64,000 bases of DNA from Vibrio metoecus (lineage in GTDB: Bacteria; Pseudomonadota; Gammaproteobacteria; Enterobacterales; Vibrionaceae), in contig NZ_JJMN01000062.1 of NCBI RefSeq assembly GCF_000696385.1, forward strand, positions 1 to 64,000, read 5' to 3'. A program made the position numbers and the translations under genes. Numbering within the stretch: the first letter of the stretch is position 1; each line of letters opens with the position of its first letter. Under the pieces are notes generated by a model. It was not told where the DNA came from and ran no database searches. It saw only the letters and a program-made list of their open reading frames with translations. Positions 40,553 through 49,807 of the stretch are shown here, piece after piece.

Positions 40553-40576
40553 CGGTCTGCCAGATGGCTGGCAGAC
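40553..40576 (+). repeat. Intercistronic hairpin between binding protein and ATPase genes
   Basis: GGTCTGCCAG-ATGG-CTGGCAGACC is a perfect 10-bp stem with a 4-base loop and no T-run. Hairpins at this position in ABC operons usually stabilise the upstream mRNA so that the binding protein is made in excess. Confidence 0.65.
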
Positions 40577-40606
40577 CGAGTTTGACTCAAGACAGGGAGA
40601 GTCGAT

Positions 40607-42088
40607 GTGAGCAATGCAATTGAAGCCCGCGGCGTCAAAAAAGGGTTTGATGGTACTCCGGTTTTGAAAGGTGTCGATTTCACCTTAAAACAGGGGGAAG
40701 TCCATGCGCTGGTGGGGCAAAACGGAGCTGGGAAATCCACTTTGGTGAAGTTGATCAATGGTTTCCATGCTCGTGATGGTGGTGAAATTCGTCTCTTTGG
40801 ACAAGCGGTAACCTTTTCATCGCCCAAAGCGGCGCAGGCGGCGGGGATTGCGATGGTCTATCAGGATCTCAGTCTTGTCCCGACCTTGAGCATCGCCGAC
40901 AACATTTTTCTGAATCATCCAACCGATCGCCACAGCCTGATTTCTAACCGTGCTCGTGAGCGCCAATCCAAACCGCTGTTAGAGCTGTTGGGGGTTGAAA
41001 TAGACCCGAGCCAACGAGTGGAAACGCTGAGTTTGGGTGAGCAGCAATTGGTGGAAATTGCCAAGGCACTCGCGTTGGATGCCAAAATTCTCGTGCTCGA
41101 TGAACCTACTGCTTCATTGTCTAACAACGAAATTAATGAGTTGTTTCGAGTGATCGAAAAACTCAAAGCGAGTGGGATCAGCATCATCTACATCACGCAC
41201 TATTTGGCGGATATTCTGCGGATTTGCGATGCAGTGACTGTGTTGCGTGATGGCTATAGCGTATTGGAAACGCCTACATCAAAAACATCCGTCGATGCTT
41301 TGGTGGAAGCCATGTTGGGCAACAAAAGTGATACCCAAATTGAGTGGCAGCGCCCGGCGATTGATGGCCAAAAAACACCACTCCTTGAGCTGCGTGATGT
41401 GACCACCGAAGAATTGGATGCGATTTCGCTCAAAGTGATGCCGGGACAAGTGGTGGGCTTGGCGGGCTTGCTCGGTAGTGGTCGCACGGAAATTTTGCAA
41501 GCCATCTATGGTTTAACCCCTCTAGTGAAAGGCGAAGTGCTGGTGGAGGGCAAATCAGTACAGATCCGTTCCCCGCGGGATGCGATTGAGAATGGCATTA
41601 ATATGGTGCCGGAAGAACGACGCTCTCAAGGATTGGTGCTCGATTTTTCTGTGTTCGATAACCTACTGATGGCCTCTTTTGATCGCATCTCCCGCTCCTT
41701 GGTGATTGATAAACATCAAGGGCAAGACATTGTGGATACCGCGATTCGTCGCTTAGGCGTGAAAACCTCCGGTGCCTCGCAGGCGGTACGTTATCTCTCC
41801 GGGGGCAACCAGCAGAAAGTGGTGATTGGGAAGTGTTTATCCACTCAAGCTAAAGTGCTGCTGCTTGATGACCCGACATTTGGCATCGACATCAATGCCA
41901 AATACGAAATTATGAAAATCGTGAACCAGTATGTGGAACAAGGCAATGGAGTGATTTTTGTCTCCAGTGAATACGCCGAAGTGGGCAGTTTTTGCGATGT
42001 GATTTATGTAGTGAATAAAGGCCGGATTGTGAAGCAAATCCAGGGACAACGAATGACAGAAGAGGAGTTGCTGGCGGCCGTCCAGTAA
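40607..42088 (+). CDS. Sugar ABC transporter ATP-binding protein (RbsA-like, two nucleotide-binding domains)
   Basis: Powers import of the sugar. The 493 aa protein has two fused ATPase domains, as in RbsA/XylG/MglA. Domain 1 has Walker A GQNGAGKST near residue 39, signature LSLGEQQ near 143 and Walker B ILVLDEPTA near 163. Domain 2 has the CUT2-typical altered P-loop GLLGSGRTE near 288, signature LSGGNQQK and Walker B VLLLDDPT. The start codon is GTG, with a GGGAGA ribosome binding site. It is 14 bp before the permease gene. Confidence 0.93.
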   Translation: MSNAIEARGVKKGFDGTPVLKGVDFTLKQGEVHALVGQNGAGKSTLVKLINGFHARDGGEIRLFGQAVTFSSPKAAQAAGIAMVYQDLSLVPTLSIADNIFLNHPTDRHSLISNRARERQSKPLLELLGVEIDPSQRVETLSLGEQQLVEIAKALALDAKILVLDEPTASLSNNEINELFRVIEKLKASGISIIYITHYLADILRICDAVTVLRDGYSVLETPTSKTSVDALVEAMLGNKSDTQIEWQRPAIDGQKTPLLELRDVTTEELDAISLKVMPGQVVGLAGLLGSGRTEILQAIYGLTPLVKGEVLVEGKSVQIRSPRDAIENGINMVPEERRSQGLVLDFSVFDNLLMASFDRISRSLVIDKHQGQDIVDTAIRRLGVKTSGASQAVRYLSGGNQQKVVIGKCLSTQAKVLLLDDPTFGIDINAKYEIMKIVNQYVEQGNGVIFVSSEYAEVGSFCDVIYVVNKGRIVKQIQGQRMTEEELLAAVQ

Positions 42089-42102
42089 TAAGGAAATCAG
42101 CT

Positions 42103-43092
42103 ATGAGCGAAAAAACCATTCCCAAACCAACGCCAGTGGCAAAGGCAAAGCCGATTCAGTGGCGCGACTATATTATCTACTTTGTGTTCGTCAGCATCTT
42201 CATCTTTTTCTCGGTGATGTTGCACGATAAAGGCTTTTTGAGTTCTGTGAACTTAATGAACATCGCCCGTCAAACGGCCACTATTGCAATCATGGCGGTG
42301 GGGATGACGTTTGTCCTCAGCGCGGCAGAAATTGATCTCTCCTTTGGCGCAACAGTGGCCTTGGCGGCAATCGTCTCCGCGCTGACCTTGCAAGAAACCG
42401 ACAGCATTTTAATGGCGGTATCGGCCGCGTTACTGGCCGGCACTATGATTGGTTTTATTAACGGCATTTTTGTCACTCAAGTTGGCATTCCATCCTTCCT
42501 CGTGACTTTAGGCACCACTGGCATCATCACGGGGATTGCCCGTTGGTCTACGTCTTTGCAATCCATCCCGATTGATAACGACACTTACGCTTTCATCTTT
42601 GGTTCTGGCGATATTGGCCCCTTCTCGGTGTTGTTTATCTGGACGTTATTGGTTGCGGCAGTGGGCGCTTTTGTGCTGCGTAATACCACTTTTGGCAAGC
42701 ATGTGTTGGCAACGGGCGGTAATAAAGTCTCAGCCATGTATTCAGGGATCAACGTCAATCGCATCAAGCTGTATGTGCTGATGCTCAACGGCTTTCTCGC
42801 CGCATTAGCGGGCATTCTTTATTCCGGTCGTCTTTATAGCGCACGTTACACCTTGGGTGAAAGTGATCTGATGCTGGTGATAGCCGCAGTCATTATCGGT
42901 GGAACCAGTTTGTTTGGTGGTAAAGGGACGGTGATTGGCTCGGTGATTGGTGCGCTGATCATGGGAATGGTGAATAACGGATTGATTTTGATGGGGCTTA
43001 ACGTTGACCAGCAATTAATCCTGCGCGGCATCATCGTTATTGTCGCCGTGACCTTCACCATGGGACAGATTCGTCAGTTGCGTAAAAAATAG
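42103..43092 (+). CDS. Sugar ABC transporter permease (RbsC-like)
   Basis: Membrane channel of the importer. The 329 aa protein has a polar N-terminal 25 residues and then about 8-10 hydrophobic segments, with the BPD_transp_2 signatures VGMTFVLSAAEIDLSFGA near residue 66, GIPSFLVTLGTTGI near 127 and IGGTSLFGGKGTVIGSVIGA near 265. Only one permease is encoded, so the channel is probably a homodimer, as in CUT2 systems. A AAGGA ribosome binding site precedes the start. It is 28 bp before the glycosidase gene. Confidence 0.93.
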   Translation: MSEKTIPKPTPVAKAKPIQWRDYIIYFVFVSIFIFFSVMLHDKGFLSSVNLMNIARQTATIAIMAVGMTFVLSAAEIDLSFGATVALAAIVSALTLQETDSILMAVSAALLAGTMIGFINGIFVTQVGIPSFLVTLGTTGIITGIARWSTSLQSIPIDNDTYAFIFGSGDIGPFSVLFIWTLLVAAVGAFVLRNTTFGKHVLATGGNKVSAMYSGINVNRIKLYVLMLNGFLAALAGILYSGRLYSARYTLGESDLMLVIAAVIIGGTSLFGGKGTVIGSVIGALIMGMVNNGLILMGLNVDQQLILRGIIVIVAVTFTMGQIRQLRKK

Positions 43093-43120
43093 CAGCGCAA
43101 AAAATTAAGGAGAATACACA

Positions 43121-44728
43121 ATGGTAAGCCAACAACAGATTACTGAGCAGATTGCCAAATGGAGCTTAAAGGAAAAGGTCGGCCAACTTTTTATCTTGGC
43201 GTTTCCCGGTAAGTCGGCGCAGGCAGCGCAGCATATGATTGCTGAATACAACCTAGGTGGCTGCTATTTAAGCCAAGATAACGCAGAAACCTTTGCGCAG
43301 GCACAAGCGCTAAACCGAGGCTTGCAGCAGATCCTCGATCAACATCAGCGTTTGCCTTTGCTGTTGGGTGTCGATCAAGAAGGGGCATGGGGCGTGCTCG
43401 TGGGCGAATCCACCACGGGGCCGGGCAATTTAGCGTTAGGGGTGTCAAATCAAGCAGTTGGCACGGAACGTATGTATCAAGTGTTTGGTGAAGAGATGCG
43501 TGGTGCGGGTTTTAACTGCATTCTCGGTCCCTGCTGTGATGTGAACTTAAACCCCGCATCGCCGATTATTGATACTCGCTCGTTTGGTGATCAGCCAGAG
43601 AAAGTTTCTCTGCACTCAGCGGCAGCGGTGCGTGGTTTACATCAAGGTGGGATTACGGCTTGTGCGAAACATTTTCCGGGTCACGGTGATACGCATGGTG
43701 ATACTCATCGCCATATTCCACGTGTAGATAAATCCTACGCGGAACTCAAGCTCAACGATTTAGCGCCATTCCAAGCCGCCATTGATGCGGGTGTGGATCT
43801 AGTGATGACCAGCCATATTCTCTACCCACAGTTGGATGCAAAGGCGCCCGCAACCTTATCGGCGACGATTTTGCAGCAAGTGCTGCGTCAAGATATGGGC
43901 TTTGATGGCGTTATCATTTCAGACAGCATGAACATGGGGGCGATTGTAAACCACTACACGCCAGTGGATGCGGCGGTAAAAGCGATGCAGGCGGGCATCA
44001 CCATGATTATGCTCTCCGAAGAACATTACGATCACTCCGATGCCTATCTTGATAAACAATTAGCGATGATTCATGGCGTGATCGATGCCGTTGAGCAAGG
44101 TGTGCTGGCGGAATCGGTGATTGATCAAGCCTTGGAAAAAGTGGTACGTCTCAAACTGGAAAAACTGGTGCCTATGGCACTGTATGGTGAGTGGAACATT
44201 CTTAATAACCAGCAAGTGGCGGCTGAAGTTTCTCAAGCAGCCGTGACTTGGGTGCGTGGTGGATTAGAGTTAAGTGACAAGAAACTTTACCTACTCAACG
44301 CGACGCCTTCATCCAGCTATCACAATTTAATGAACCCACGCGGCATAGGCCCTAACCAAGCGCTGCCCGCATTTAGCGCTTTATGTCAGGCATTAAATGA
44401 GCTTAATGCGGATTGGCAGCCGATTACCGTTGATCAGCTTGATCTGAGCCAAAACGGGTATTTGGTGGTGGTGACCGAAAATCATCCATTACCGGGAGAG
44501 GATTTCGCTCAAACGGAAGCACAAGCCAGAGTGCAGCAGTTGATTCAGGATTTCTCCAATCTGGTGGTGCTTGCTTTGCGCAGCCCTTACGACGTATTGC
44601 AATACCCTCAAGTACAGCATTATCTGTGCGCGCACTCCGCAAGACCCGAGAGCGCGTTTGCTGCCGCCCTTGTATTGACTGGCGAAGCATTGCCAGCTCA
44701 GGGTTGTGCAGTGAGTCGCGTCGCTTGA
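43121..44728 (+). CDS. GH3 beta-N-acetylhexosaminidase (NagZ-like), cytoplasmic
   Basis: Probably cleaves the imported glycoside inside the cell. The 535 aa protein has no signal peptide. It carries the NagZ-type GH3 signature K-H-F-P-G-H-G-x4-D-T-H at residues 183-196, with the tandem GDTHGDTH holding the catalytic His, and the nucleophile Asp268 in SDSMNMGA. The GVDQEGAW segment near residue 85 differs from the usual DQEGGRV. A C-terminal domain of about 200 aa follows the barrel, making it longer than NagZ (about 340 aa). It is the last gene of the ABC operon (strong AAGGAG site, 28 bp after the permease). NagZ itself acts in peptidoglycan recycling and is encoded elsewhere in Vibrio. Here an imported amino-sugar disaccharide or glycoside is the likelier substrate, but a beta-glucosidase cannot be excluded. 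Confidence 0.85.
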   Translation: MVSQQQITEQIAKWSLKEKVGQLFILAFPGKSAQAAQHMIAEYNLGGCYLSQDNAETFAQAQALNRGLQQILDQHQRLPLLLGVDQEGAWGVLVGESTTGPGNLALGVSNQAVGTERMYQVFGEEMRGAGFNCILGPCCDVNLNPASPIIDTRSFGDQPEKVSLHSAAAVRGLHQGGITACAKHFPGHGDTHGDTHRHIPRVDKSYAELKLNDLAPFQAAIDAGVDLVMTSHILYPQLDAKAPATLSATILQQVLRQDMGFDGVIISDSMNMGAIVNHYTPVDAAVKAMQAGITMIMLSEEHYDHSDAYLDKQLAMIHGVIDAVEQGVLAESVIDQALEKVVRLKLEKLVPMALYGEWNILNNQQVAAEVSQAAVTWVRGGLELSDKKLYLLNATPSSSYHNLMNPRGIGPNQALPAFSALCQALNELNADWQPITVDQLDLSQNGYLVVVTENHPLPGEDFAQTEAQARVQQLIQDFSNLVVLALRSPYDVLQYPQVQHYLCAHSARPESAFAAALVLTGEALPAQGCAVSRVA

Positions 44729-44763
44729 GTACTATTGAGAGATCAGCCTGAAGAAAGACCAAA

Positions 44764-45759
44764 TCAACTAGGGTGTTGGAAATCGACACCTTTCTCGCTG
44801 GTGATGAGCGATTCTCTATTTGATGGGACTGAAGTATTGGCGGTTGGAATCGTATCCAGCAGATAGCTGTTTTTAGTCCCACGTTTCACTTGATACAGTT
44901 TTTGGTCAGTCTCATTGATGAGCAGATGACTGCTGATTTGGGTATCTCCTGTGATGAATATCCCGCCAATACTCGCGGTGACTTGCAGTTTATTACCGCA
45001 AAGTAATCTTAACCCCTGAATGTTCTGACTTAAGTTCGCGGCTATCTCTTGCGCCTGTTGCAGTGTGACGAGAGAAAGGATCAAGGCAAACTCATCTCCT
45101 CCGAGTCGGTAAGCAGAGCTAGGAATGGTGAGGTCTTGCCGCAAAATGTCAGCAATACGGACTAGACAAAGATCGCCAGCTTGATGGCCGTGGGTATCGT
45201 TAAAGTGTTTGAAGTTATCTAAATCGATCATCATCAAACAGAGGCCATTATGTTGTTGTTGATTCTCAAATAATGCGGCTTCAATTTCTTGATGAAAGAG
45301 GCGCCGATTGGATAACCCGGTGAGGGGATCGTGGGTTGCTTGGAATTCACTGAGCATTTCTGCCAATTTTCGTTGCGTAATATTATGGTGAGAGATGACC
45401 CAATATTGGTATTGCTCAATTTTGAGTGGTACGACTCGCATTAAAAACCAGCGTTGTTCATTTTGACTATGGCACGGGTATTCATGGTAGTAGCAACTAC
45501 GCTGTCCTTGAATGATGGCTTGTATCCCTTGGTAGGCCTGAGAGGCGAGGTCATCGCCCTCTAACATGGATTTTTTGAGTGCATCTAGATAGTTGATTTT
45601 TGTCCATTCAATACAGGGATTGGCCCCGTTATTTTGTCCAAACTCAATCCACGCACGGTTCACATCCACGATTTGACCTTGTGCATTAATTACAGCAATT
45701 TGCTCCATCAACGAGTGATAGATTGCAGTGTGTAAAGAACAGATATCCATAGTCGCCAA
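44764..45759 (-). CDS. PAS-GGDEF diguanylate cyclase
   Basis: Likely makes c-di-GMP. The 331 aa soluble protein has a PAS domain (about 15-130, with VINAQGQIVDVNRAWIEFG) followed by a GGDEF domain with the intact RLGGDEFAL active site near residue 223. No RxxD inhibitory site is seen at the usual place, so product feedback may be missing. There is no membrane segment. It is convergent with the GH3 gene, 35 bp apart. Its closeness suggests it belongs to the same accessory block, but a functional link to the sugar operon is inference. Confidence 0.85.
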   Translation of the reverse strand: MATMDICSLHTAIYHSLMEQIAVINAQGQIVDVNRAWIEFGQNNGANPCIEWTKINYLDALKKSMLEGDDLASQAYQGIQAIIQGQRSCYYHEYPCHSQNEQRWFLMRVVPLKIEQYQYWVISHHNITQRKLAEMLSEFQATHDPLTGLSNRRLFHQEIEAALFENQQQHNGLCLMMIDLDNFKHFNDTHGHQAGDLCLVRIADILRQDLTIPSSAYRLGGDEFALILSLVTLQQAQEIAANLSQNIQGLRLLCGNKLQVTASIGGIFITGDTQISSHLLINETDQKLYQVKRGTKNSYLLDTIPTANTSVPSNRESLITSEKGVDFQHPS

Positions 45760-46053
45760 CGTTTTATCTTATATCCCTTTACCAGCATGAAACTGGTGGG
45801 AGGAGTCTCATCTAGCCTGACAACGCTTATGCTCTTTTTTGCGTATAGATTTGGTTGTCAGTATGAGTGTAGATTATTTTTTAAATTAAGTAGTCATTAA
45901 AGAAATAATCTGCGGGTGAGTGAGCTTGCTAGTCAGTATCTATTCCGCTACAAAGACATAAAGATTAACAATTCTTTACGCGCGGCGAGCAGTAACGGTG
46001 TTACATTTTACTCGCCCAAAGAGTCGGGAATTGAACAATAGTTAGGTGGGATC
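45760..46053. other. Intergenic region between the GGDEF gene and ompR
   Basis: About 290 bp with no gene. It must hold the ompR promoter and possibly the promoter of the GGDEF gene. No confident -35/-10 pair or known operator could be placed. It is also the right-hand junction of the proposed accessory block. Confidence 0.5.
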
Positions 46054-46776
46054 ATGGTGGAAAATCATAAAGTTTTAGTGGTAGATGATGATGCGCGTTT
46101 GCGTGCGCTGCTTGAGCGTTACCTGTCAGAGCAGGGGTTTCAAGTTCGCAGCGTGGCTAACGGCGAGCAGATGGATCGTCTGCTGACTCGCGAAAACTTC
46201 CATTTGATGGTGCTTGATTTGATGTTGCCGGGTGAAGATGGCCTTTCTATCTGTCGTCGTCTGCGCAATTCCAACAACATGATCCCGATTCTGATGCTCA
46301 CGGCTAAAGGTGATGAGATTGACCGCATTGTCGGCCTAGAAGTTGGCGCGGATGATTATCTGCCTAAGCCGTTTAACCCGCGAGAACTATTGGCGCGTAT
46401 TAAAGCGGTGCTGCGCCGTCAAGTGATTGAAGCGCCGGGAGCACCAAGTTCGGAAGAGACCATCATTGAATTTGGTGATTTCCGCCTGAACCTTGGTACC
46501 CGTGAAATGTTCCGAGGTGAAGAGGCGATGCCACTCACATCGGGTGAATTTGCCGTGTTGAAAGCCTTGGTGACCAATGCCCGTGAGCCTTTGTCGCGTG
46601 ACAAACTGATGAACATGGCGCGTGGCCGTGAATATTCAGCGATGGAGCGCTCGATTGACGTACAGATTTCGCGTCTGCGTCGTATGCTCGAAGTTGATCC
46701 AAGCAAACCGCGCTATATTCAAACCGTCTGGGGGCTGGGTTACGTCTTCGTCCCCGATGGTAAAGCCGCCAACTAA
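46054..46776 (+). CDS. ompR: Response regulator OmpR
   Basis: Two-component regulator of osmotic and acid responses and porin genes, activated by EnvZ. The 240 aa protein has a receiver domain with the phospho-acceptor Asp55 in [11 protein letters not shown] and the switch Lys in [11 protein letters not shown]. The C-terminal winged helix contains [14 protein letters not shown] and [14 protein letters not shown]. It is followed 68 bp later by envZ on the same strand. Confidence 0.98.
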   Translation: MVENHKVLVVDDDARLRALLERYLSEQGFQVRSVANGEQMDRLLTRENFHLMVLDLMLPGEDGLSICRRLRNSNNMIPILMLTAKGDEIDRIVGLEVGADDYLPKPFNPRELLARIKAVLRRQVIEAPGAPSSEETIIEFGDFRLNLGTREMFRGEEAMPLTSGEFAVLKALVTNAREPLSRDKLMNMARGREYSAMERSIDVQISRLRRMLEVDPSKPRYIQTVWGLGYVFVPDGKAAN

Positions 46777-46844
46777 CTTCTTTTAGGCACGCCGAGCAAG
46801 GGCGTCCTCGCTCCGCGCGTGCCCTTGCTATATCTAGGTGCCTT

Positions 46845-48161
46845 ATGCGAATTCGCAGCTCATTTACTCAATCGATCCTGCTGTTTTTTTCTCTGCTGAT
46901 CGCCAGTCAAATCTATTCCTACTACGCGGTATTCAACTACGCCTTGCTGCCGAGTTTGCAGCAGTTCAACAAAATTCTCGCCCATGAAATCAGCTTAATG
47001 CTGGATGACACCAGTAATCCTGAAGTGAGTTCGGAAATGGATGCACTGCTGAAACGGCGCGTACTGGATCAGCTTGGGGTGACGATTCACAGTGAGAGTA
47101 GCCCCGAATCTTTGGATTTTCAGCACGCCATCAGCCTTGATTTGATGAGTGAAGAGATGAGCAGCGAGCTGGGCTCGCCCACCGAAGTGCGCATGGCGCT
47201 GGGCGAGGAGAGCTACATCCTGTGGATGAAGATTGACTCACTGCCCGGCCAGTTGCTGCGTATTCCGCTCTCTGAACTACAAGAAGAGGATTTTGCTCCG
47301 CTGTTTCGTAACAGCATCATCATGGCACTGTTAATTGTGATTGGTGGCTGGCTGTTTATTCGTTTGCAAAACCGGCCACTGATTGCGCTAGAAAAAGCCG
47401 CCAAATTGGTCGGGCGGGGGGAAACGCCCCCACATCTGCCAGAACAAGGGACGTTAGAAATCCGCTCGGTAACGCGCGCGTTTAATCGAATGTCGAAAGG
47501 CATTCAAGCTCTGGAAGAAGATCGCGCGCTGCTAATGGCGGGGATCAGTCATGATATCCGCACCCCCTTGACCCGAATTCGCTTGGCAACCGAGATGATG
47601 TCGCCAGAAGACAGCTATCTCGCTGAGAGCATCATCAGTGATACCGAAGAGTGTAACCAGATCATCAGCCAGTTTATGGATTACTTGAAACCGGTGAACC
47701 GTGAAGCGTTTGAGGCGGTAGATCTGAATGATATTGCCAGCGATGTGGCAAGCTCTGAAGGGGGCTACGAAGTGCAGATTGAAACCGATCTGCAATCGGA
47801 TCTCACGCCCGCCTTTGGTAACCCGATTGCGATTAAGCGTTCACTGAGTAACTTGGTCGTGAATGCGCTGCGCTACGGCAACGGTTGGGTCAAAGTGAGT
47901 AGCGGCATGACGGCCGATAAGAAGCTAGTGTGGCTGTCAGTGGAAGACAATGGGCCGGGTATCGATCCAAGCCAAGTCAATAAAGTGTTTGAGCCTTTTA
48001 CTCGTGGGGATACCGCGCGCGGTAGTGAAGGGACGGGCTTGGGTCTCGCGATTGTGAAACGGATTGTCAGCCAGCATCATGGTGCGGTGTCGGTGAGCAA
48101 CCGCAGCCAAGGTGGGTTACGTGCTCAAATCAGTTTCCCAACTAAGCAGCAAAAGGGCTAA
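46845..48161 (+). CDS. envZ: Osmosensor histidine kinase EnvZ
   Basis: Inner-membrane kinase/phosphatase for OmpR. The 438 aa protein has two membrane segments (about residues 12-32 and 154-175) around a periplasmic domain, then a HAMP domain, His near residue 235 in [13 protein letters not shown], and a HATPase domain with DNGPGID and GTGLGLAI. The length is close to the E. coli protein (450 aa). It is the second gene of the ompR operon, ending in a hairpin that overlaps its stop codon. Confidence 0.97.
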   Translation: MRIRSSFTQSILLFFSLLIASQIYSYYAVFNYALLPSLQQFNKILAHEISLMLDDTSNPEVSSEMDALLKRRVLDQLGVTIHSESSPESLDFQHAISLDLMSEEMSSELGSPTEVRMALGEESYILWMKIDSLPGQLLRIPLSELQEEDFAPLFRNSIIMALLIVIGGWLFIRLQNRPLIALEKAAKLVGRGETPPHLPEQGTLEIRSVTRAFNRMSKGIQALEEDRALLMAGISHDIRTPLTRIRLATEMMSPEDSYLAESIISDTEECNQIISQFMDYLKPVNREAFEAVDLNDIASDVASSEGGYEVQIETDLQSDLTPAFGNPIAIKRSLSNLVVNALRYGNGWVKVSSGMTADKKLVWLSVEDNGPGIDPSQVNKVFEPFTRGDTARGSEGTGLGLAIVKRIVSQHHGAVSVSNRSQGGLRAQISFPTKQQKG

Positions 48162-48174
48162 CTGAAGTTAGCCC
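48155..48174. terminator. Hairpin at the envZ stop codon
   Basis: GGGCTAAC-TGAA-GTTAGCCC is a perfect 8-bp stem covering the envZ stop. There is no T-run on either side, so its strength as a terminator is uncertain. It also lies just after the convergent permease gene. Confidence 0.55.
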
Positions 48175-48185
48175 TGAATAAACCG

Positions 48186-49587
48186 TTAGTTTGATTCTTG
48201 CGCCGTTTCGGTTACCGAAGCGGCGTTTTCATCTCGGCGCACTTCGGGCAGCAGCAGGTTAAGCAAAATTGCAGTAATGCCGCCAGCCGCGACACCTGAA
48301 GAGAATAAATTCTTAATAAACTCAGGCATAAACCTGCAGAATTTCTGGTTTTTGTGCAATACCCAAACCCATCGAGAAAGACAGTGCCATGATCAGAATC
48401 GCGCGGCGATCTAAGTCGACACGAGAGATGATACGTACGCCTGCGGCAGCAATCGTACCAAACATTACGATGGTCGCACCCCCGAGTACAGGTTCTGGGA
48501 TCAATTGAACAAAGCTTGCTACGCCGGGGAATAAGCCAAGCAGCACTAGCATACCCGCAATAAAGTAACCGACATAACGGCTGGCAACGCCGGTCAGCAG
48601 GATCACGCCGTTGTTTTGGCTGAACGTTGAGTTCGGGAAGCTGTTAAACACCGCGGCTAATGCGGAATTGATGCCATCCGCCAGTACGCCACCTTTGATG
48701 CGCTTCATATACACGGGGCCTTTCACGGGTTCACCAGAGACTTCGGAAGTCGCAGTTATATCACCAATCGCTTCGAGTGCGGTGATCAGGAAAATCAGCA
48801 CCAGAGGGATAAACAGCGACCAGTCAAAACCTAAGCCATATTGCATCGGGATAGGCAGTGCGATGAGCTGGGTTTCCGCCAAGTTGTCGGTATTGACCAT
48901 GCCCATTAGGTACGCCATCACATAACCCACCAGCATCGCAATCACAATCGAAGCCACACGTACGTAAGGGTTGTGCGCTCGGTTCAGCAGCACAATGATC
49001 GCTAATACGGTTCCAGCCAGTGCGAGTTTATCAAGGCTACCAAAAGTGCCTTCCGCCATTGCAGCGTAGCCGCCACCCATTGAAATCAAACCAACTTGTA
49101 CTAGCGTCAGGCCAATCAAGGTCACCACAATCCCAGAGACCAGCGGCGTAATCACGCGTTGGGCAAATTGCAGGACGCGAGAAAGTAAAATTTCAGCGAA
49201 TGAAGCGACCAAAATCGTCCCGAAAATCGCGGCCATCATGGTTTCGATGTTCGCCCCACCGGCTTTGAGCGCGAGTCCTGCACCAATAATTGGGCCTAAG
49301 AAGTTAAAGCTGGTGCCTTGAATCGAAAGCAAACCTGAGCCAATTGGGCCAAAGGTGCGGATTTGAATAAAGGATGATAAACCCGAAGCAAACAGTGACA
49401 TGCTGATGATGGTGTTGGTTTGATCGGCAGGTACACCAAGGGATTGGCAAATGATCAGCGATGGGGTGATCACGGCGACAAACATCGCCAGCAGATGTTG
49501 CAGGGCTGCGAAGATAGTTTGAGGCAAAGGTGGACGATCATTGAGTTGATAGACCAGATCTGCCTTACGCGAAGTCGGTTGTGTCAT
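48186..49587 (-). pseudogene. xanP: Xanthine permease (XanP-like, NCS2), one frameshift near the C terminus
   Basis: Proton-coupled purine-base importer of the NCS2 family. The sequence is closest, from memory, to E. coli XanP ([51 protein letters not shown]), not to the uracil permease UraA; genomes often label it uraA. An extra base at cc 48333-48334 truncates it after [11 protein letters not shown]. Removing it restores about 40 residues ([18 protein letters not shown], to 48186) and a 466 aa protein. The last 40 residues include a membrane segment, so the frameshift would matter if real. The frame is open to 49659, but the Met before TQPTSRK (49587) is the sensible start. Two PurR boxes lie upstream. 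Confidence 0.85.
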
Positions 49588-49699
49588 AGCGATTTTCCTG
49601 ATGGTCAATAACACCTTGCGCACGCTGAATGGGTGGTTAAGGTGGAGCAGAAGCCGCATCTGTGATTGCTGTTAATCAGACTCTGCTCTGGGTAGAGAG

Positions 49700-49769
49700 G
49701 TAAACGTTTGCGCTTACCGGAAAATGGCGGCGATTATAGAGGTTTTACTCAGGAAAGCAAACGTTTGCT
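49700..49769 (-). promoter_or_regulatory. Two PurR boxes upstream of xanP
   Basis: GTAAACGTTTGCGC (49700-49713) and AGCAAACGTTTGCT (49756-49769, perfectly palindromic) match the PurR operator ACGCAAACGTTTGCGT. Their centres are 56 bp apart. Repression by PurR when purines are plentiful fits a purine importer. Confidence 0.8.
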
Positions 49770-49807
49770 CATAAGGTTTTAGACCGACTTGATGAGGATC
49801 AAAACCA

